Source of the DNA: Saposhnikovia divaricata | Lineage: Eukaryota > Streptophyta > Magnoliopsida > Apiales > Apiaceae | NCBI GenBank assembly: GCA_036435485.1 | Contig: CM071595.1 | Location: 99,502,580 to 99,566,579, forward strand | Reading direction: 5' to 3' | Length of the DNA stretch: 64,000 nucleotides | Shown: one piece after another, positions 9,991 to 23,073 of the stretch | How positions within the stretch are numbered: position 1 is the stretch's first letter | How the letters are laid out: every line of letters starts with the position of its first letter | Notes under the pieces: generated by a model | The model's database searches: none | The model's input: the letters and a program-made list of their open reading frames with translations, nothing else | What the model was told of the DNA's origin: nothing | Program-made: the position numbers and the translations under genes

Positions 9991-11079
9991 TGTGACGCCC
10001 CTAGATCCGGGGTCATGGATCCAGGTCATCACGGTCCAATTTCCATTCATTAAAATTCTACTCTTGGCAGCTGGAATATAAATGCATAATAAAACTCACA
10101 CAATAGACCCCACACTTTAATATTAACACACACCAGTCATATGCTCAGAGAACAACATCCATAAATGATAGCAGTTAAAGATAAACTATTGTTACAATCC
10201 AAGAATACCATCTATTATACCCATATATAAGTATATACTACCTTGAGAACAGGTGTCGATACTCTCTCATAAGGTAGATTTCCCCTTTACCCTCTTCCGG
10301 GTTGTACTGCGACGTTTCGGCACCTGATCTAGCTGTTATATAAATAGCAAGAGTGAGCTATAATAGCTCAGCAAGATAAATTTTATAAACTAGCTTCAAA
10401 AGAAACATAAATATATCTGTATAATAAACAGAAGACAAATCATAATTATTATAAAAAGAATTTATTTTTATTTGATAACTACTCCTTCCAAATATTTTTA
10501 TACTAAAAGAAATATATAGCATTCTAATATCAGCTTCTCTTCTAATATAATATCAGTTTTTCTTCTAAAATATAATATCAGTTTTTCTTCTATAATGATT
10601 AAAAACCATTACATCACCTCAGCATAATATTTCAAGATAATATATCATCTGCACATCATTTCTCAATACAATCTTTCCATTTCCCTTTTTATACAACAAT
10701 TATATAAAAATACTATAAAATCAGTTTCTCTTCTTACTGTAAAAACAATTCCATCATTTCATACCATTTTCCTTTTTCAGAATATAGATCTGAAAACCAT
10801 TATCAATTCTTTCTTTCAAGTTTTTGGGTTCCATCATCTCATATCATTATTCTGTTTTCAGTATATAAATCTGAAAACCATTTTCAATTCTTTCTTTCAA
10901 GTTTTTTTTTTGGGGATTTTCACTGTTGCCGAATACGTAAGGACGATGATCAGTCGCCCTCCGTACCCGTCCTTTTTACTACCGGTAGAAGGAGGAAGGT
11001 ACACCACTACATCCCCCTGGAGGAAGGTACACCACTACATCCTCCTTTGGCAACTCTTGGGCCGAAATAAAATATTGAT

Positions 11080-11111
11080 TGCTGGACTGTGCCGCACACA
11101 GCCTCCTACGC
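11080..11111 (-). other. conserved LTR stem-loop, solo-LTR version
   Basis: On the minus strand GCGTAGGAGG is followed by CTGTG-TGCGG-CACAG and TCCAGCA. The flanks match the TR-GAG element, but the arms are five bases with a short loop. It lies about 1.1 kb from the LTR 3' end, as in the other families. Confidence 0.6.
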
Positions 11112-11240
11112 TTTTTGTTGCTATCCCCCTTTTTGTCAAATCATTATTCCATTTATAAAATATCATTCCACATTTCCATTTTCTCGCTTTCATTTCCACA
11201 TATCATTCACTCATATCATTTCCATTCTCGCACATTACTT

Positions 11241-11246
<6 letters not shown>

Positions 11247-11294
<48 letters not shown>
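11247..11294. repeat. (TA)n microsatellite
   Basis: About 48 bases of alternating TA. It corresponds to the much shorter TA runs at 1280-1292, 8313-8328, 18704-18719 and 25738-25750 in the TR-GAG LTRs, so the run has expanded in this LTR. Confidence 0.95.
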
Positions 11295-11295
<1 letters not shown>

Positions 11296-13986
11296 CATAA
11301 TGCTTTGATTATGATCCAGACATCTCTTTCATATTCAAGAAATCAAATATACTTTTATATTCATAAAATATTCCGTCTATTTTAAAAGTAGTAAATAACA
11401 ATCAAATAATATTTATTAAACCACTGATACCCAAAAAGAATATTTTTAATATAGTATTATAAACCATATAACCCTAGATAACAACTGATACCATTACCTT
11501 TCATATCTCTTTTACCATAGAGCATATTCGCTCCATTTGTAATCATCTCTATATCCATATTTCACAAATCATATCCATCTCTCTTTAATTTCCCAAAATC
11601 AGGGAAATAATTCTTAGCAATATAGCAAACATAGAATAACATATATATTCCATGAAATCATTTACTTTGAAAATAAAATAGTTTTCCAGGATAAGGATAG
11701 AAGAAATCTTGCCTCGATCTCTGTATCCTGGAGTATGGCTCGTGGCTCTCCCGAAGTTTCTATAAACACAAAAAGGACCGTCGTTAGAATACTACATCCC
11801 TTTCTCACTTCACCTTTATATAACTACACCCTTAATGCTTACTATGTGAATAACATGCTATTATAACCCAAGTGTTCCAAGAACCTAACCATTTTAGGTT
11901 AAATCAAGGTTTTCTATGTTTGTTCACCATTTCCCTTAACAACCACACTTGACTATAAAAATTCTCAGAAAATAAAGATTTCGAATTTTACTACAAGGTC
12001 AACTAGTAATGACTCTTTGACTACCTTACTACAATATCCCAAAATTATATAATTTTTAAAAGTGTTTAAGTATGGTAGTTATAGCCTGAAAGTTGGTACA
12101 ACTACGTTTTCTCGACTATCGAACGTCATTCACTAAAACTGACTTTTCTCCTAAACCGTTCATCAGATTTTAACGCACTTTATATCAAAACGATCTATGA
12201 ACTATGCTCTATCTCATCATGGTCACTTGGGGGTCTGGAAAGTAAGGTACCATACGGGCATAGTGTCCAAAAACAGGGAAGTTTCAGATTCTAACGAAAA
12301 CCGGACATTATAACGGCTATATTTTCATACTTTCCAAAATCCAACTCCTCCAAATCTATCATCCACCTTATACACCATCACCTACACCATGTGGTCATCT
12401 TACCAACCATGGTTACAAGCACATACTCCTTCCATATTCAACTTTAATCACTTACAAACAAATATATCATCATGAATAATCACTTATCATAACCTTAATC
12501 ACTAACTTTCTATAATCCATCCTATATTCAAAGTAATACTAAAGGGTCTTGAGATTTATACCTTCTTGAAGCTTTAACAACCCTTATCAAGCCTTGGGAT
12601 ATGCTTAATCAGCCTTATACTAGCTTGGATCAACTAAAGAAACCATAAAAACAAAGTTAGTTTCTAAGGGTTACTATTCATCATCACTTTTGTAAAAATC
12701 ATAACAAATCGAAAAATAAGAGTTTGGCTCTCAAATTTTTACCACATCTTGGCCTCTATATAAGCTTTGATTTGAGCTATAGATCACCAAAAACAAAGCT
12801 TCCTAGCTATGGTTTTGAGCTCCATCTTTCCGCTGGACAGAAACTGAACAGGTTTGGTTCTCCCACTTTGAGCATGGATTTGACTAGGCTATACTACTTG
12901 GATTGCTATGAAATTTGGAGCGAATCATGATCATGGAGTGGAGAGTTTGTGGTTAAAATTTGGTGATTTTATTATGGATAGAAATGGAGATATGAATTTT
13001 TATTTGAGTTTTGTTCTTGTTTGGCAGTTTGGAGAGCTTTGTGTTTATCTTGCTTCTTTCCCTTTACAAACGTTTTTCACCTTTTATCTATCATATATAT
13101 CAGTTGTGTAGTCTTATAATAAAAGTCTTTGAAGTCCACCAATGACAAAGAGCCAATTGTTGATCATCTAAACACCTTACCATGAAAAATGCTACTTAGT
13201 ACTCAAGTTTGACAAGTTTACTCCTCTTCCACTTTGGTTTTAATGTTTGCACCAATGGGATTCCTTCTCTTACACTCTAATATCACTTAATATCAGCTCC
13301 ATACTTGGGTTGGGCCGAATTTGGGCTTTTGGTTTGGGTTTTGTACAAAGTTCTCTCATCATATGATTCATCGAACGATTTCTGCGATCGTCTCAGTGGT
13401 TTTTCTCTTGTAAATCTCTTAAATATATTTTATCCTTTCCCACATCATATATTAATGTGTTAGGGTGATTCTAATTCTCAAGTGGGTATTAGATCCAATA
13501 TCCTTGGTATATTCTCTTTTTCTCAGAAGTTGCTCTCCTGGTTATCTCTCGGGTTCTCAAGCATTCTCAAACTCGTTTAACAATCTAAATTCCCTTGGCA
13601 TTTCTTGACTTGATCACTCTTTGGTTTAACCTAATTTACTATTTCCTCAAGATATAAACCCTTTAACATTTCTATACTCCTTAATATCACATTCAATAGA
13701 GTCTCAATCGAAATCGAAAATCCTTAAAGTCCATATTCAGGAATTTCTGAAATCCATCGTCATTTCGAGTCACTTATTTTCATAGTACATCACTAATATG
13801 GTTTCCATTTATTCATTTTTTGTTTCAGTATAGAGTACCTACATACCATTTCTCTAAATTCTCAAAATTTACTGTTTATGTGATCACTGTAGCATTGCTA
13901 AAGTTAGGGTTATTACAACTCAAAACTCAGCCTAGTTCTGTTATAATCGATACTTTGTGAAATACTCTGTTTGGAAACTTAAAATC

Positions 13987-15681
13987 ATGCCGAGAGGAAG
14001 TAAATCTACTCAAAGAACCAATACCCGGGCCCAAGACCCTAATCCCGTCCCGGACCTGCCTTTGGTGCCGGCGGAAACAGCTCCAGCCATGGAAAGGGTA
14101 GGGATTGGTCCCGGAGATGCCCGAATTGACATTGAAGTCAACCAATACAAATACACTGATGTACCTCTGGCTGCGACGCACATGCAAAATCTTACTCGGG
14201 ACGAGTTGGCGGACGCTATCCGGGCATACCGAGAAAACCGGATAGCACCACCTCCCGAACCGGAACAAGCCAAAAATTCATAAGGTTCTGAACACTCCCA
14301 CCGGTCCAGAAGATCAGTCTTCGACCGGATTGGAAACCAAGGCAAAGAAAAACAAACCGCCAACAAAGCTCAAAGTAAAAATCATGAAGCTGAGAAACTC
14401 AAAAAAGCTAGTTGAACTCAAAGAAAGGATCAGGCAAGAGGAGGAAGCAAAACTCGAGCTCAAAATTCAGAAAAGAATCCAGGAGGAAGAGGACCAAGTC
14501 TTGAGGCGGTCCCGATCCAAGAGAGTTCTGAGAGAAATCAGTCCTGAACTTATCTCAGATGAAGAAGAACCTGAAGACAATCTCATGCAAATGATTCACA
14601 AGTTACAGAAAAAAGTGGGCCATGACTCTGGACTTGAAATTGAAGGCACTCTGACGCCCTTCAGTCGCTCCTTGGAAGCTATTCCAAGGCAAAAGAACCT
14701 GAAACACTACAATTTTGATTCATTCGACGGGCTGGGAGACCCCGAAGATCACATTAATTACTTCGAGCAGATTGCTCTCATCTACTACTACAATGACATT
14801 ACCAAATGTAGATTCTTTGCATCAACCCTGAAGGGAGGGGCCCAAAGATGGTTCAGCCGAATCCCCTCTCGGAGCATTCACTCCTAGAAGCAGTTTCGAG
14901 AATCTTTTCTGAAAAGATTCAGAGCAAATCGGACACATGAGTTACACATGTGCCATCTGGAAACCATTCGACAATATGATAACTAATCCCTTTCGGATTT
15001 CATGAGACGTTTTCAGGAGGCAATCAATAAAATCTCGTGCTTAGATGAGCGTGAAGCTCTCAGTGTCTTTCTGAGAAACCTGGACCCAGACCTAAATGAA
15101 AGATATGTTTATGAACTGATCAACAAAGAGCCCGAGAGCTTGGCTGCAGCGTACTCCATGGCTGCACGATTCATCAAAGAAAGTGATGTGCTCCAGGCGA
15201 TGAGGATGAATCGTCAAGGGAATGCTTTATCCCGAACTACTCAAGATGACCGCCCTCGAGGAGGATACCAGTCCGAAAAAAGATTCAAACCAAATAGACA
15301 GACCAACTATATTAAAAGTTCCCAACTCTCCGCCTCGGAAAGAGCCTCTGAACCGGTAACAACAACAACCAAATCGGACTCAAAACCTCAGAAACCACCC
15401 AAACCCAATCCAAAGCCTGAACCTCAGTGGACTCCACTTAGCCGAACTCGTTCTGATATCCTGAAAGAAGTTCGGGACAAGCCATACTTCTACCCACCTA
15501 AACCAATGATCACCGCCCCGAAAAATTGACCTACTCACAAAAAATGCGACTATCACGGCACTCACGGTCATACCACTGAAAACTGCCTATCTCTCAAATA
15601 CTTCATTGAAGATCAAATCAAAAAAGAAAACATGGGGCAATATATAGCTCGGAAAACCATTGAAAAGGGGGAGAGATCCTG
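13987..15681 (+). pseudogene. gag: Tat gag, decayed
   Basis: It begins MPRGSKSTQRTNTRA at 13987. After a frameshift between 14281 and 14330 the frame carries the Gag core (KHYNFDSFDGLGDPEDHINYF, then the QRWFSRIP region), the downstream FLKRFRANRTHE segment and a C-terminal Tat-type knuckle CDYHGTHGHTTENC near 15547-15588. In-frame stops at 14885, about 14983, 15527 and about 15679 break it. The Gag polyprotein forms the particle and binds RNA. The frame otherwise stays open and alignable, so decay is by point changes and a small indel. It is preceded by the leader that the solo LTR interrupts. Confidence 0.85.
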
Positions 15682-16391
15682 AGCAGGAAAGAAGCATGTT
15701 GTCAACGTGGTGATGGGGGGGGTCCAGCTCTCCTCCCCCTAGTCTGGACTCGGGTGATGAAGTAATGATGATCCAATCCTTTCCAGAACAAGTAATAACT
15801 TTCAGCAACGCCGATTTTGAAGGAATTGATCGAAATCATAACGAGGCCTTGGTTGTTAGCTTAGATGTCGCAGAAAATGAAGTCAAAAGAATTCTGGTCG
15901 ATAACGGATCCTCAGTCAACATCATCTTCAAACATACATTCGATAGAATGTAATTGGGCAGTGTAAGAATGAACGAATGCAGAGAAGACCCACTCTTCGG
16001 GTTCGGGAACAACTTAGTCCCGATCCAAGGAACTTTATATTTACCTGTCCAATTCAGAACCTACCCAAAGCAAGTCACTCACATAGTGAAATTTTACGTT
16101 ATCAACTCCCCGTCCTTGTACAACATGATACTCGACCGTTCAGTACTAACCAAGCTTCGGGCAATAACCTCTACACCGCATTTGAAGTTTAAGTTCCCTA
16201 CTCCGTCCGGAATTGGGGAAGTCAAAGGAGATTCGGAGACTGACGGTCGATGCTACGGCCAAGCTTTGATCATGGCCGAAACCGATCCGGAAAATAAAAG
16301 AAAAACAACCTTGTACCAAAAGAACTTGAGCCGAAAGAAGCATAGAGCCTACTTCAAAAAAGGAACCAGGACACGAAGTCCAAAATATTGA
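15682..16391 (+). pseudogene. Tat aspartic protease, decayed
   Basis: The frame from about 15765 contains VDNGSSVNIIF, the D-N/S/T-G active-site loop of retroviral-type aspartic protease (the aspartate is at about 15900). It is followed after a TAA at 15951-15953 by GSVRMNECREDPLFGFGN and ILDRSVLTKLRAITSTPHLK, the usual C-terminal half of Tat proteases. A frame change separates it from gag and the stop breaks it. The reading is cut at 16398 by TR-GAG copy B and resumes at 26924 toward RT. Confidence 0.82.
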
Positions 16392-16398
16392 AAGTATC

Positions 16399-19300
16399 TG
16401 TAATAACCCTAACTTCAGTAATGTTACAGTGGTCACATGAATAGTAAATTCCGAGGATTTAGAGAAATGGTATATAGGTACCCTATAATGGAAACATAAA
16501 ATGAATAAACAGAAACCATATTAGTGTCGTACAATGGAAATAAGTGACTCGAAATGACGTTAGATTTCAGAAATTCCTGAAGCATGGATTTTGAGGATTT
16601 TGATTTCGAATAAGCTTCTATTGGATATTAAGGAGCATGGAAACATTATAAGAATTATATATTGAGGAATTAGTGAATTTATATTTAACCTAGGGATTAT
16701 TAAGTTAAGAAATACCAAAGGAAATTGGATTGTTAAATGGTTTCAAAACCCCTGAGATAATGAGGTACATTCGAAACGAACCATAATTAGACGAGTATGG
16801 AGATTAAACAACCAAGATTATAACATAACAAGGATATATACCACATTATTATTACCAAGAATGCTAGTAAATTACTTAGGAAAATCAAGAAAAAGATTAA
16901 AGGATGCATTGGATGACATCATGAGTGACATCACCATCCACTAACTTGTTTTAAGGGCAAATTAGTACTTTGGCAAGGATTAAACCACAAAAATATCTAC
17001 CAAGCTTCCACCATACACTAGATTAACAAGAGATTAGTAAGATAAGATCAAAAAAAAGAAGCAAAAGAACTCTCCCCCTTCCTCATCTTTCCATTCGGCC
17101 CAAAGAAAAAAAAAGAGAAAAAGGAAAATCAAAACCCTAGCAAAAATCAACTACAAATCTAAGGAAAATTCATGGAGTTTCTTGGAGGTTAGAAAGAGAT
17201 ATTCCCAAAGTTTCAAAGCCAATCATCATCTTCTTCATAGGTAATAAAATCATTCAAGTTACTTGATGAATAGTAGTGAATAGTAGAATCTTAGAGTTAA
17301 CTTTGTTTTTATGGATCTTTTAGTTAATTCAAGGTTGTTCAAGGTGTGTCCAAGGATTACTAAGGATTATTAAGTGTTCTTCAAGCTTCAAAAAGGTATA
17401 ACAACCCTTGCCCTTTTGTGTTTATGATGGATAATGTTATGTTTAGTGATTAAGTGGTATAAAGGTTATGTTTATGATGTTATAGTTGTTTATATGTGTT
17501 TGAATGATTATGGAAATGTGTTGTGGACTTGTAACCATGGCTGGTGAAGCATACCACATGGTGTAGGTGAGGATTATGGTGTTTGATAATGGATTTGGAG
17601 GAGTTGGATTTATGAAAGTACGAAATTATAGCCGTTATAATGCCCGATTTTCGTTAGGATGTAAGTTGCCCTGTTTTGGACCCCCTGCATCCGTACGGTA
17701 CTCTACTGTCCAGGTCCCTAATTAACTATGAAATGATAGAGCTTAGTTCATAGATCGTTTTGATATAAGGTGCGTTAAAATCTGATGAACGGTTTAGGAG
17801 AAAAGTCAGTTTTAGTGAAAGCGGTTCAGAAACCGAGAAACTGTAAATGTATCAAACTTGAGGTTACAATTACCACACTTTAACATTGTTAAAAGTCACG
17901 AAATTTTGGGATAGTGTAGTAGGGTGGTCAGAGGATCCTTGACAGTTGACCTTACATTAAAATTCGAAATCCATATTTTCTGAGAATTTTTACAGTTAAG
18001 TGTGGTCGTTAAGGAAAATGGTGAAAACCCCTGAAACTTCGATTTAGGTTATAAACGGTTGAGTTCTTGAGCCTTTGGGATAATAATAATACGTTAAACA
18101 TATATTAAAGTTTCAAAAGGTAATGTTATACAAGAGTGTAGTGAGTAAGAGATGTGGTTCTAACGATGGTCCTTTTGTGTTTATAGAAACTCCGGAAGAG
18201 GGACGAGCCATATCGTCAGGATATCGAAACCGAGGCAAGATTTCTTCTATCCCTATTTGTAAAACTACTTATCTTCATAAAGAGACTTGATTTTGTGAAA
18301 TATATATGTGATGCTATTATTACTATATTGTGAAGAAATTGTCCTCCTTGAGTATTAATATTGAAAAGAAAGATATCTGAAGATGTATATGATTATGGAT
18401 ATGAGTATAAGATGTATATGAATATGAATGAGAGTATGAGATGGATATGTATAAAGATGATTATGCATGAATTGAACAGGCCTTATGATTAAGAGAATAA
18501 GAGAGAATGGTATCAGTTGTTATCGAGGGTTATATGGTTATAATATTATATTAAAAATGTTCTTATTGAGTATCAGTGGTTTAATAAACATTATTTGATT
18601 AACATTCATTACTCTTAAAGTAGATGGAATATTTTACGAAAATAAAAGTATATTTGATTTCTGAATTTGAAAGAGAGGTCTGAATCATAATCAAAGCCTT
18701 ATGATATATATATATATATTTTATAGAAGTAATGTGTGAGAATGGAAATGATATGAGAGAATGATATGTGAAAACGAAAGTGAGAAAATGGAAATGTGGA
18801 ATGATATTTAAAAAAAAAAAAAAAAAGAGAATAACGACGTGATAAAAAGGGGGATTGCAACAGACTTGCGTAAGTGGCTGTGTCAGGGCTGTGTGCGACA
18901 CAGTCCAGCATTTATTATTTTTATTACGGCACGAAGATGCCAAGGGAGGATGTTAGCAGGTGGCCTTCCTCCAGGGATGATCTTCATTCCTTCTACCGGT
19001 AGTAAAAAGAGAGCAGGTACGATTAGGTGACTGATCATCGTCCTAACGTATCAGGCGACAGCAGATATCCCCAATGTTTTTGAAAAGAAAGTGTAAACAA
19101 TGGTTTTCAGATTTCTATACTGAAAACAGAATAATGATATGAGATGATGGAATGATAGTTACAGATGAAGAAAAACTGATATTATATTATTTCAGATTTC
19201 TATACTGAAAACAGAATATTGATATGAGATGATGATATTATGGATACAGATGAAGAAAAACTGATATTATATTAATATAGATTACTTTCTTATAATAGTG

Positions 19301-19894
19301 AGTGGATGATGTATTATTAAATACGAGCTTTACTCTTCCTTAAGGAATTTATTTGTTCCCTGCTATTACATATGCCTATACATATATGTATACTTGTTTA
19401 CATTTTAAATTTTAGTTACAGAATGATCTTGCTGAGCTATTATAGCTCACTCTTGCTACTTATGTATATAGCAGCTAGGTCCCATGCCGATACTACGTAC
19501 CACACCCCGCAAGAGGGTAAGGGAAAGGCGACCTTTTGAGCGAGTGCTGGCGACCATCCCCGAGGTAGTGGCAAGCGACGGGGCTTAGTATACTTATGTG
19601 AATTAAGTGTGTAAGTTGTAATAAACTTTAGTTGTTGAAGTGCTTCCTGTAGAAGCTTTGTTCAACAATGTACTTAGTAAATTCTGGGCTTGTAATAACT
19701 GCTAACTTTAAAACTTTTAAATATTGTGGTTGTTGTTCTATGGGCATATGACTGGTGTGTGTGTGTATTAGTGTGGGGTCAACTGCCTATTTATTTATTT
19801 ATAAAAAAAAAAAAAGACTACAGAGATATTGATATTGATCGGAAATTGGACTTTGACGGCCCGGATCCTTGACCCCGGATCCCGGGGCGTCACA
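16399..19894 (+). repeat. 5' LTR of TR-GAG copy B, 3496 bp
   Basis: TGTAATAACCC start and GCGTCACA end. It has two units of the 85-bp repeat (19129, 19214), the stem-loop at 18868-18910 and the palindrome at 19433-19449. A short TATGAATATG-rich duplication near 18380-18440 is absent from copy A LTRs, marking a separate subfamily. Confidence 0.96.
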
Positions 19895-19896
19895 GA

Positions 19897-19914
19897 TGGT
19901 ATCAGAGCTAAGAG
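19897..19914 (+). promoter_or_regulatory. primer binding site (tRNA-iMet type), copy B
   Basis: TGGTATCAGAGCTAAGAG two bases after the LTR, the standard plant initiator-Met primer site with no mismatch in the first 12 bases. Confidence 0.9.
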
Positions 19915-20007
19915 TCATATGCTCATAAACAAAAGTGATAATAATAAATGTATCAGTTATAATATAAATTGTGAACTTCCATCAAGTTCAGGGGTGGTAT
20001 ATCGCAG

Positions 20008-20078
20008 GTAGTATTTACTTTAAGCATATATTATAATTTATTAGACTGTTACTAATAGAATTTTATGTTTTATTATAG
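20008..20078 (+). other. candidate 71-bp leader intron, copy B
   Basis: Same CAG|GTAGTA donor, TACTAAT branch-like motif and TTATTATAG acceptor as in copy A, ending nine bases before the ORF1 start codon. Confidence 0.4.
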
Positions 20079-20087
20079 GGAGCGGAG

Positions 20088-20975
20088 ATGGTTGAGCCGA
20101 GTCAGGACCCCCAGTGGCTAGGGAGGTCAGAGCAGGAGCTATTAGATCTTCAGCTGGCCGGGGTAGAGGTCCCCGAGTATGCAGTTGAGGACCTCAGGGA
20201 GAGACGCCGGGCGGCGGCTAGAGAGCGATTAGAGAGAGATGAGGCAGAGGAGCAGAGACGGAGAGATGCTGTGGCCCTAGTGCCATATATGGGTAGACCT
20301 TCTACAGGATCTGACGAGGCAGGTCCTTCCAGAGTGAGATCGGAGATCCCAGAGGAGGAGAGGCCACTGCGTAAGAGGCCTAGGTTGTCAGTTATACCTG
20401 AGGAGCCGATTGAGTGGAGGGATATTCAGATGATTCCCACTCCTGTCCGACCCATCCCGGTGCCGTCACCAGTTCCATCCCCACTACCTAGTCCTGACCC
20501 TATAGATGATCCTTTTGAGCAGTTTACCCCTCCAGGGCATTTTGGTTTCTTTGAGGAGGAGGAGGATCCTTCAGAGGATGCTGAGACAGAGTCGGTTCCT
20601 CCATCCCCACCCTTTGCACCACCACCACCTCCACCTGTGGATGCACCTCCCCTAGCTGTACCCCCTCAGGAGGCACCCTTATCGGCGGGTGACTCACTTT
20701 CAGCTACCTTATTGACCGAGTACTTTGCTCTTCAGGGACAGTTGGAGGAGTCCCGCAGGACTATAGACACCCTTCTACAGAGGTTAGAGAGAGGGAGAGG
20801 AGGGGTTATCCCGGATGGGATATCTCTGGGGATGATCAGTATTGAGCTACGAGCATTGGGAGATCTTAGGAGGTTGTTGGGAGATAGGGGAGACCCGGCG
20901 TGGAGGGCCCAGATAGTTGATACGGTTACTACCATGGTGGTCCAGATACGGGATGTTGTCAGGGCAGGGGTGTGA
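20088..20975 (+). CDS. ORF1, 295-residue protein of unknown function (copy B)
   Basis: Intact and the same length as at 2735-3622, beginning MVEPSQDPQWLGRSEQELL. The Arg/Glu-rich N-terminal helix, RKRPR basic patch, proline-rich centre and helical C terminus are all kept. It lacks zinc-knuckle, protease or transmembrane signatures. The long charged and proline segments make an RNA- or protein-binding accessory role conceivable, but nothing in the sequence proves it. It is the first ORF after the PBS and so the best placed for translation from a full-length or leader-spliced transcript. Confidence 0.8.
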   Translation: MVEPSQDPQWLGRSEQELLDLQLAGVEVPEYAVEDLRERRRAAARERLERDEAEEQRRRDAVALVPYMGRPSTGSDEAGPSRVRSEIPEEERPLRKRPRLSVIPEEPIEWRDIQMIPTPVRPIPVPSPVPSPLPSPDPIDDPFEQFTPPGHFGFFEEEEDPSEDAETESVPPSPPFAPPPPPPVDAPPLAVPPQEAPLSAGDSLSATLLTEYFALQGQLEESRRTIDTLLQRLERGRGGVIPDGISLGMISIELRALGDLRRLLGDRGDPAWRAQIVDTVTTMVVQIRDVVRAGV

Positions 20976-21475
20976 GCCGGGATAGTAGTTGTCACTAATC
21001 AGACTAGTCATCTTGCTGATGTCATTTTGGGGATTAGTTTAGTTGTCCACTGTTTTAATCCCAGCCTGATTAGAGGACAGTTAGTAGTACTTTTGGTGAT
21101 ATCGGATTAGTATGTACGACTATGTTTTGGGTTTCGAACCTTGTATTAGATGATGTATATTATTAGCAGTAAAAGATGTTGTAACCAAATTGTAAAATAT
21201 TTATGTACATTAATGAAGTTTGTGCATTTCTATCTAAATTTTTGCTGTATATTTTTGTATAATAAATGTTGAGACTCAGAAATATCGATATATAAAAGGT
21301 GATTGACTTAATGAAAAGGCTATCGTGTTAAGGGCGATACACTTACTTACTAAAATTATGGTATAACTAGATGTAAATCGCATGATAAAGATATTGTGAT
21401 ATGCAAATGAGTTAATTAATGATATAATGATGTATATGGTAACCCAAATTCGGGTAATTAATAAGGACTATTGTT

Positions 21476-22834
21476 ATGTACAGAACTATGCCGCCTAGAC
21501 GTGACAGTAGAGCGAATGCAAGGGAAAATGAGAGAGACGAAAGAAGTCGAAATATCGAAGGTACTAGACTGAACGAAAATGCTCATAATGAAGAAAATCA
21601 TGAAGAAGGAGAAGAGGAATCAACTGGCCAACAAAGGAATCCGGGAGGTGATCCCTTTGCCCAATTCATGGATTTATTAAGGCAGAATTTAGCAAATCCA
21701 CAGAATCCTCAACCACCACCTGTTCTCCCCAACCAGGCAGCTAGTTCCTTTCGTGCCTTTAAGTCATTAAAGCCCCCAGAATTCGAGGGAACCACTAACC
21801 CAGTAGTAGCCAGGGCATGGCTAAAAGAAATGGAGAAAGCTTTCGAAATACTGAGGATAGAGGAAGATCAGAAAACAGTTTTTGCAGCCTACCTCCTAAA
21901 GGGAGAGGCAAATTACTGGTGGGAAGCTAGAAAGAACCTAGAGGAAGCGGGAGTGATAACCTGGGAGCGTTTCACTAGGGTGTTCCTAGAAAAGTATTCT
22001 CCTAGGTATCTAGAAAACCAAATGGAATTAAAGTTTCTGGAGTTAAAACAGGATAACCTAACAGTGGCAGAGTATGAAAATAAATTCTCAGAACTGTCGA
22101 GGTTTGTTCCCGAGTTTGTGCGTACTGAAGAACAACGTGCAAAAAGGTTTCAACAAGGGTTAAAACCCTGGTTACGAACGAGAGTGGCCCCATTTGAGTT
22201 AACTGATTATGCTGCAGTGGTTCAAAAGGCATCAATTATAGAGGCCGAGAGTGAGCAAGCTCAAATAGGTCGAGAGAATAAGAAAAGAAGATTTGAGGGC
22301 CCAAAAGGAGGTTCAAGTGAGGGAAGCTACTTTAACAAAGGAGGTAAAGGACAAAAATCTCAATTTGTGGGAAAATCGGGGGGTAACAAGACTACTAGTG
22401 TGACGGTGAGTCAAGGTGGAAAATCTTCGGGAACATTTCAGTCCAATCAATCACGACCACCATTACCAGATTGTGAGACGTGTGGTAAAAAGCATATAGG
22501 AGTCTGTAGAGTGCTGGGAATAACTTGTTTTAAGTGTGGACAAAAAGGACACTACTTTAACCAGTGCCCATCAACTGATGCAAACCCTAGAAGAGATGTT
22601 AAGTGTTACCAGTGTGGGAAACTAGGACACTTTGCTAGAGATTGCCGTTCAGGTGGGTCATACGCATCAGGACAGAGTGGGGCTGCTTCAAATAGGCCTA
22701 CTGCTAGAGTGTACAACATGACCTTAGGGGAAGCGTTGACAAAACCAGATGCGGATACAGGTACTTGCTTTTTCGATTTAAATTTTGTGTGTAAGTCTTT
22801 GGTTAAGGATCGTCTTAATCAATTAATGGAATAA
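21476..22834 (+). CDS. gag: Gag of TR-GAG copy B, intact, 452 residues
   Basis: Residues 1-60 are charged (MPPRRDSRANARENERDERS after a four-residue lead). Residues about 90-260 form the Ty3/gypsy Retrotrans_gag domain with SLKPPEFEG, KGEANYWWEARK and LKQDNLTVAEYENKFSELS. Two CCHC knuckles follow, CFKCGQKGHYFNQC near residue 349 and CYQCGKLGHFARDC near residue 378. The domain pattern is that of Tekay/Del-like chromoviruses. Gag builds the cytoplasmic particle that packages the element's RNA. Since the frame is open, this copy may supply Gag to copy A and other relatives. Translation could start at the first or the fifth codon (both Met). The frame closes with a stop and no frameshift site into pol. 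Confidence 0.93.
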   Translation: MYRTMPPRRDSRANARENERDERSRNIEGTRLNENAHNEENHEEGEEESTGQQRNPGGDPFAQFMDLLRQNLANPQNPQPPPVLPNQAASSFRAFKSLKPPEFEGTTNPVVARAWLKEMEKAFEILRIEEDQKTVFAAYLLKGEANYWWEARKNLEEAGVITWERFTRVFLEKYSPRYLENQMELKFLELKQDNLTVAEYENKFSELSRFVPEFVRTEEQRAKRFQQGLKPWLRTRVAPFELTDYAAVVQKASIIEAESEQAQIGRENKKRRFEGPKGGSSEGSYFNKGGKGQKSQFVGKSGGNKTTSVTVSQGGKSSGTFQSNQSRPPLPDCETCGKKHIGVCRVLGITCFKCGQKGHYFNQCPSTDANPRRDVKCYQCGKLGHFARDCRSGGSYASGQSGAASNRPTARVYNMTLGEALTKPDADTGTCFFDLNFVCKSLVKDRLNQLME

Positions 22835-23073
22835 ATAAGTTAATAAAATAGATAAGGAAAATCAGTATCTGTTAAGGGCTAGGAAACGTTACGAAAAGAA
22901 AAGTAGGAGTGTTTTGGGAAAACACAAGCTTGTCGAGACGAACAGGAAATATATATTATAGGTAGTATTTTCTTACAATTGTTTTAAAGAATATTATTAG
23001 AGCTTATTTTCTGGAAAATTTTACAGAGAGGAGCTATAGGAATATTGAGGAATTAATATTTATGTCATGATAG

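Larger units (their letters stand above)
9991..13917 (-). mobile_element. solo LTR of a TR-GAG-related family, inverted, 3927 bp
   Basis: It starts TGTGACGCCCCTAGATCC and ends GGGTTATTACA, the reverse complement of the TR-GAG LTR ends. A perfect 5-bp target-site duplication ACTCA flanks it (9986-9990 and 13918-13922). Only one LTR is present and no internal region, as expected after LTR-LTR recombination. It is clearly diverged from the two TR-GAG copies and about 0.45 kb longer. On its sense strand it keeps the stem-loop, the palindrome and a TATATAA run. Open frames within (for example near 12724-13111) are short and not conserved in the other LTRs. Confidence 0.93.

Noticed and set aside
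12724..13111. Two open frames of about 67 codons on the plus strand
   Set aside because: They lie antisense within the inverted solo LTR and have no counterpart in the related LTRs.
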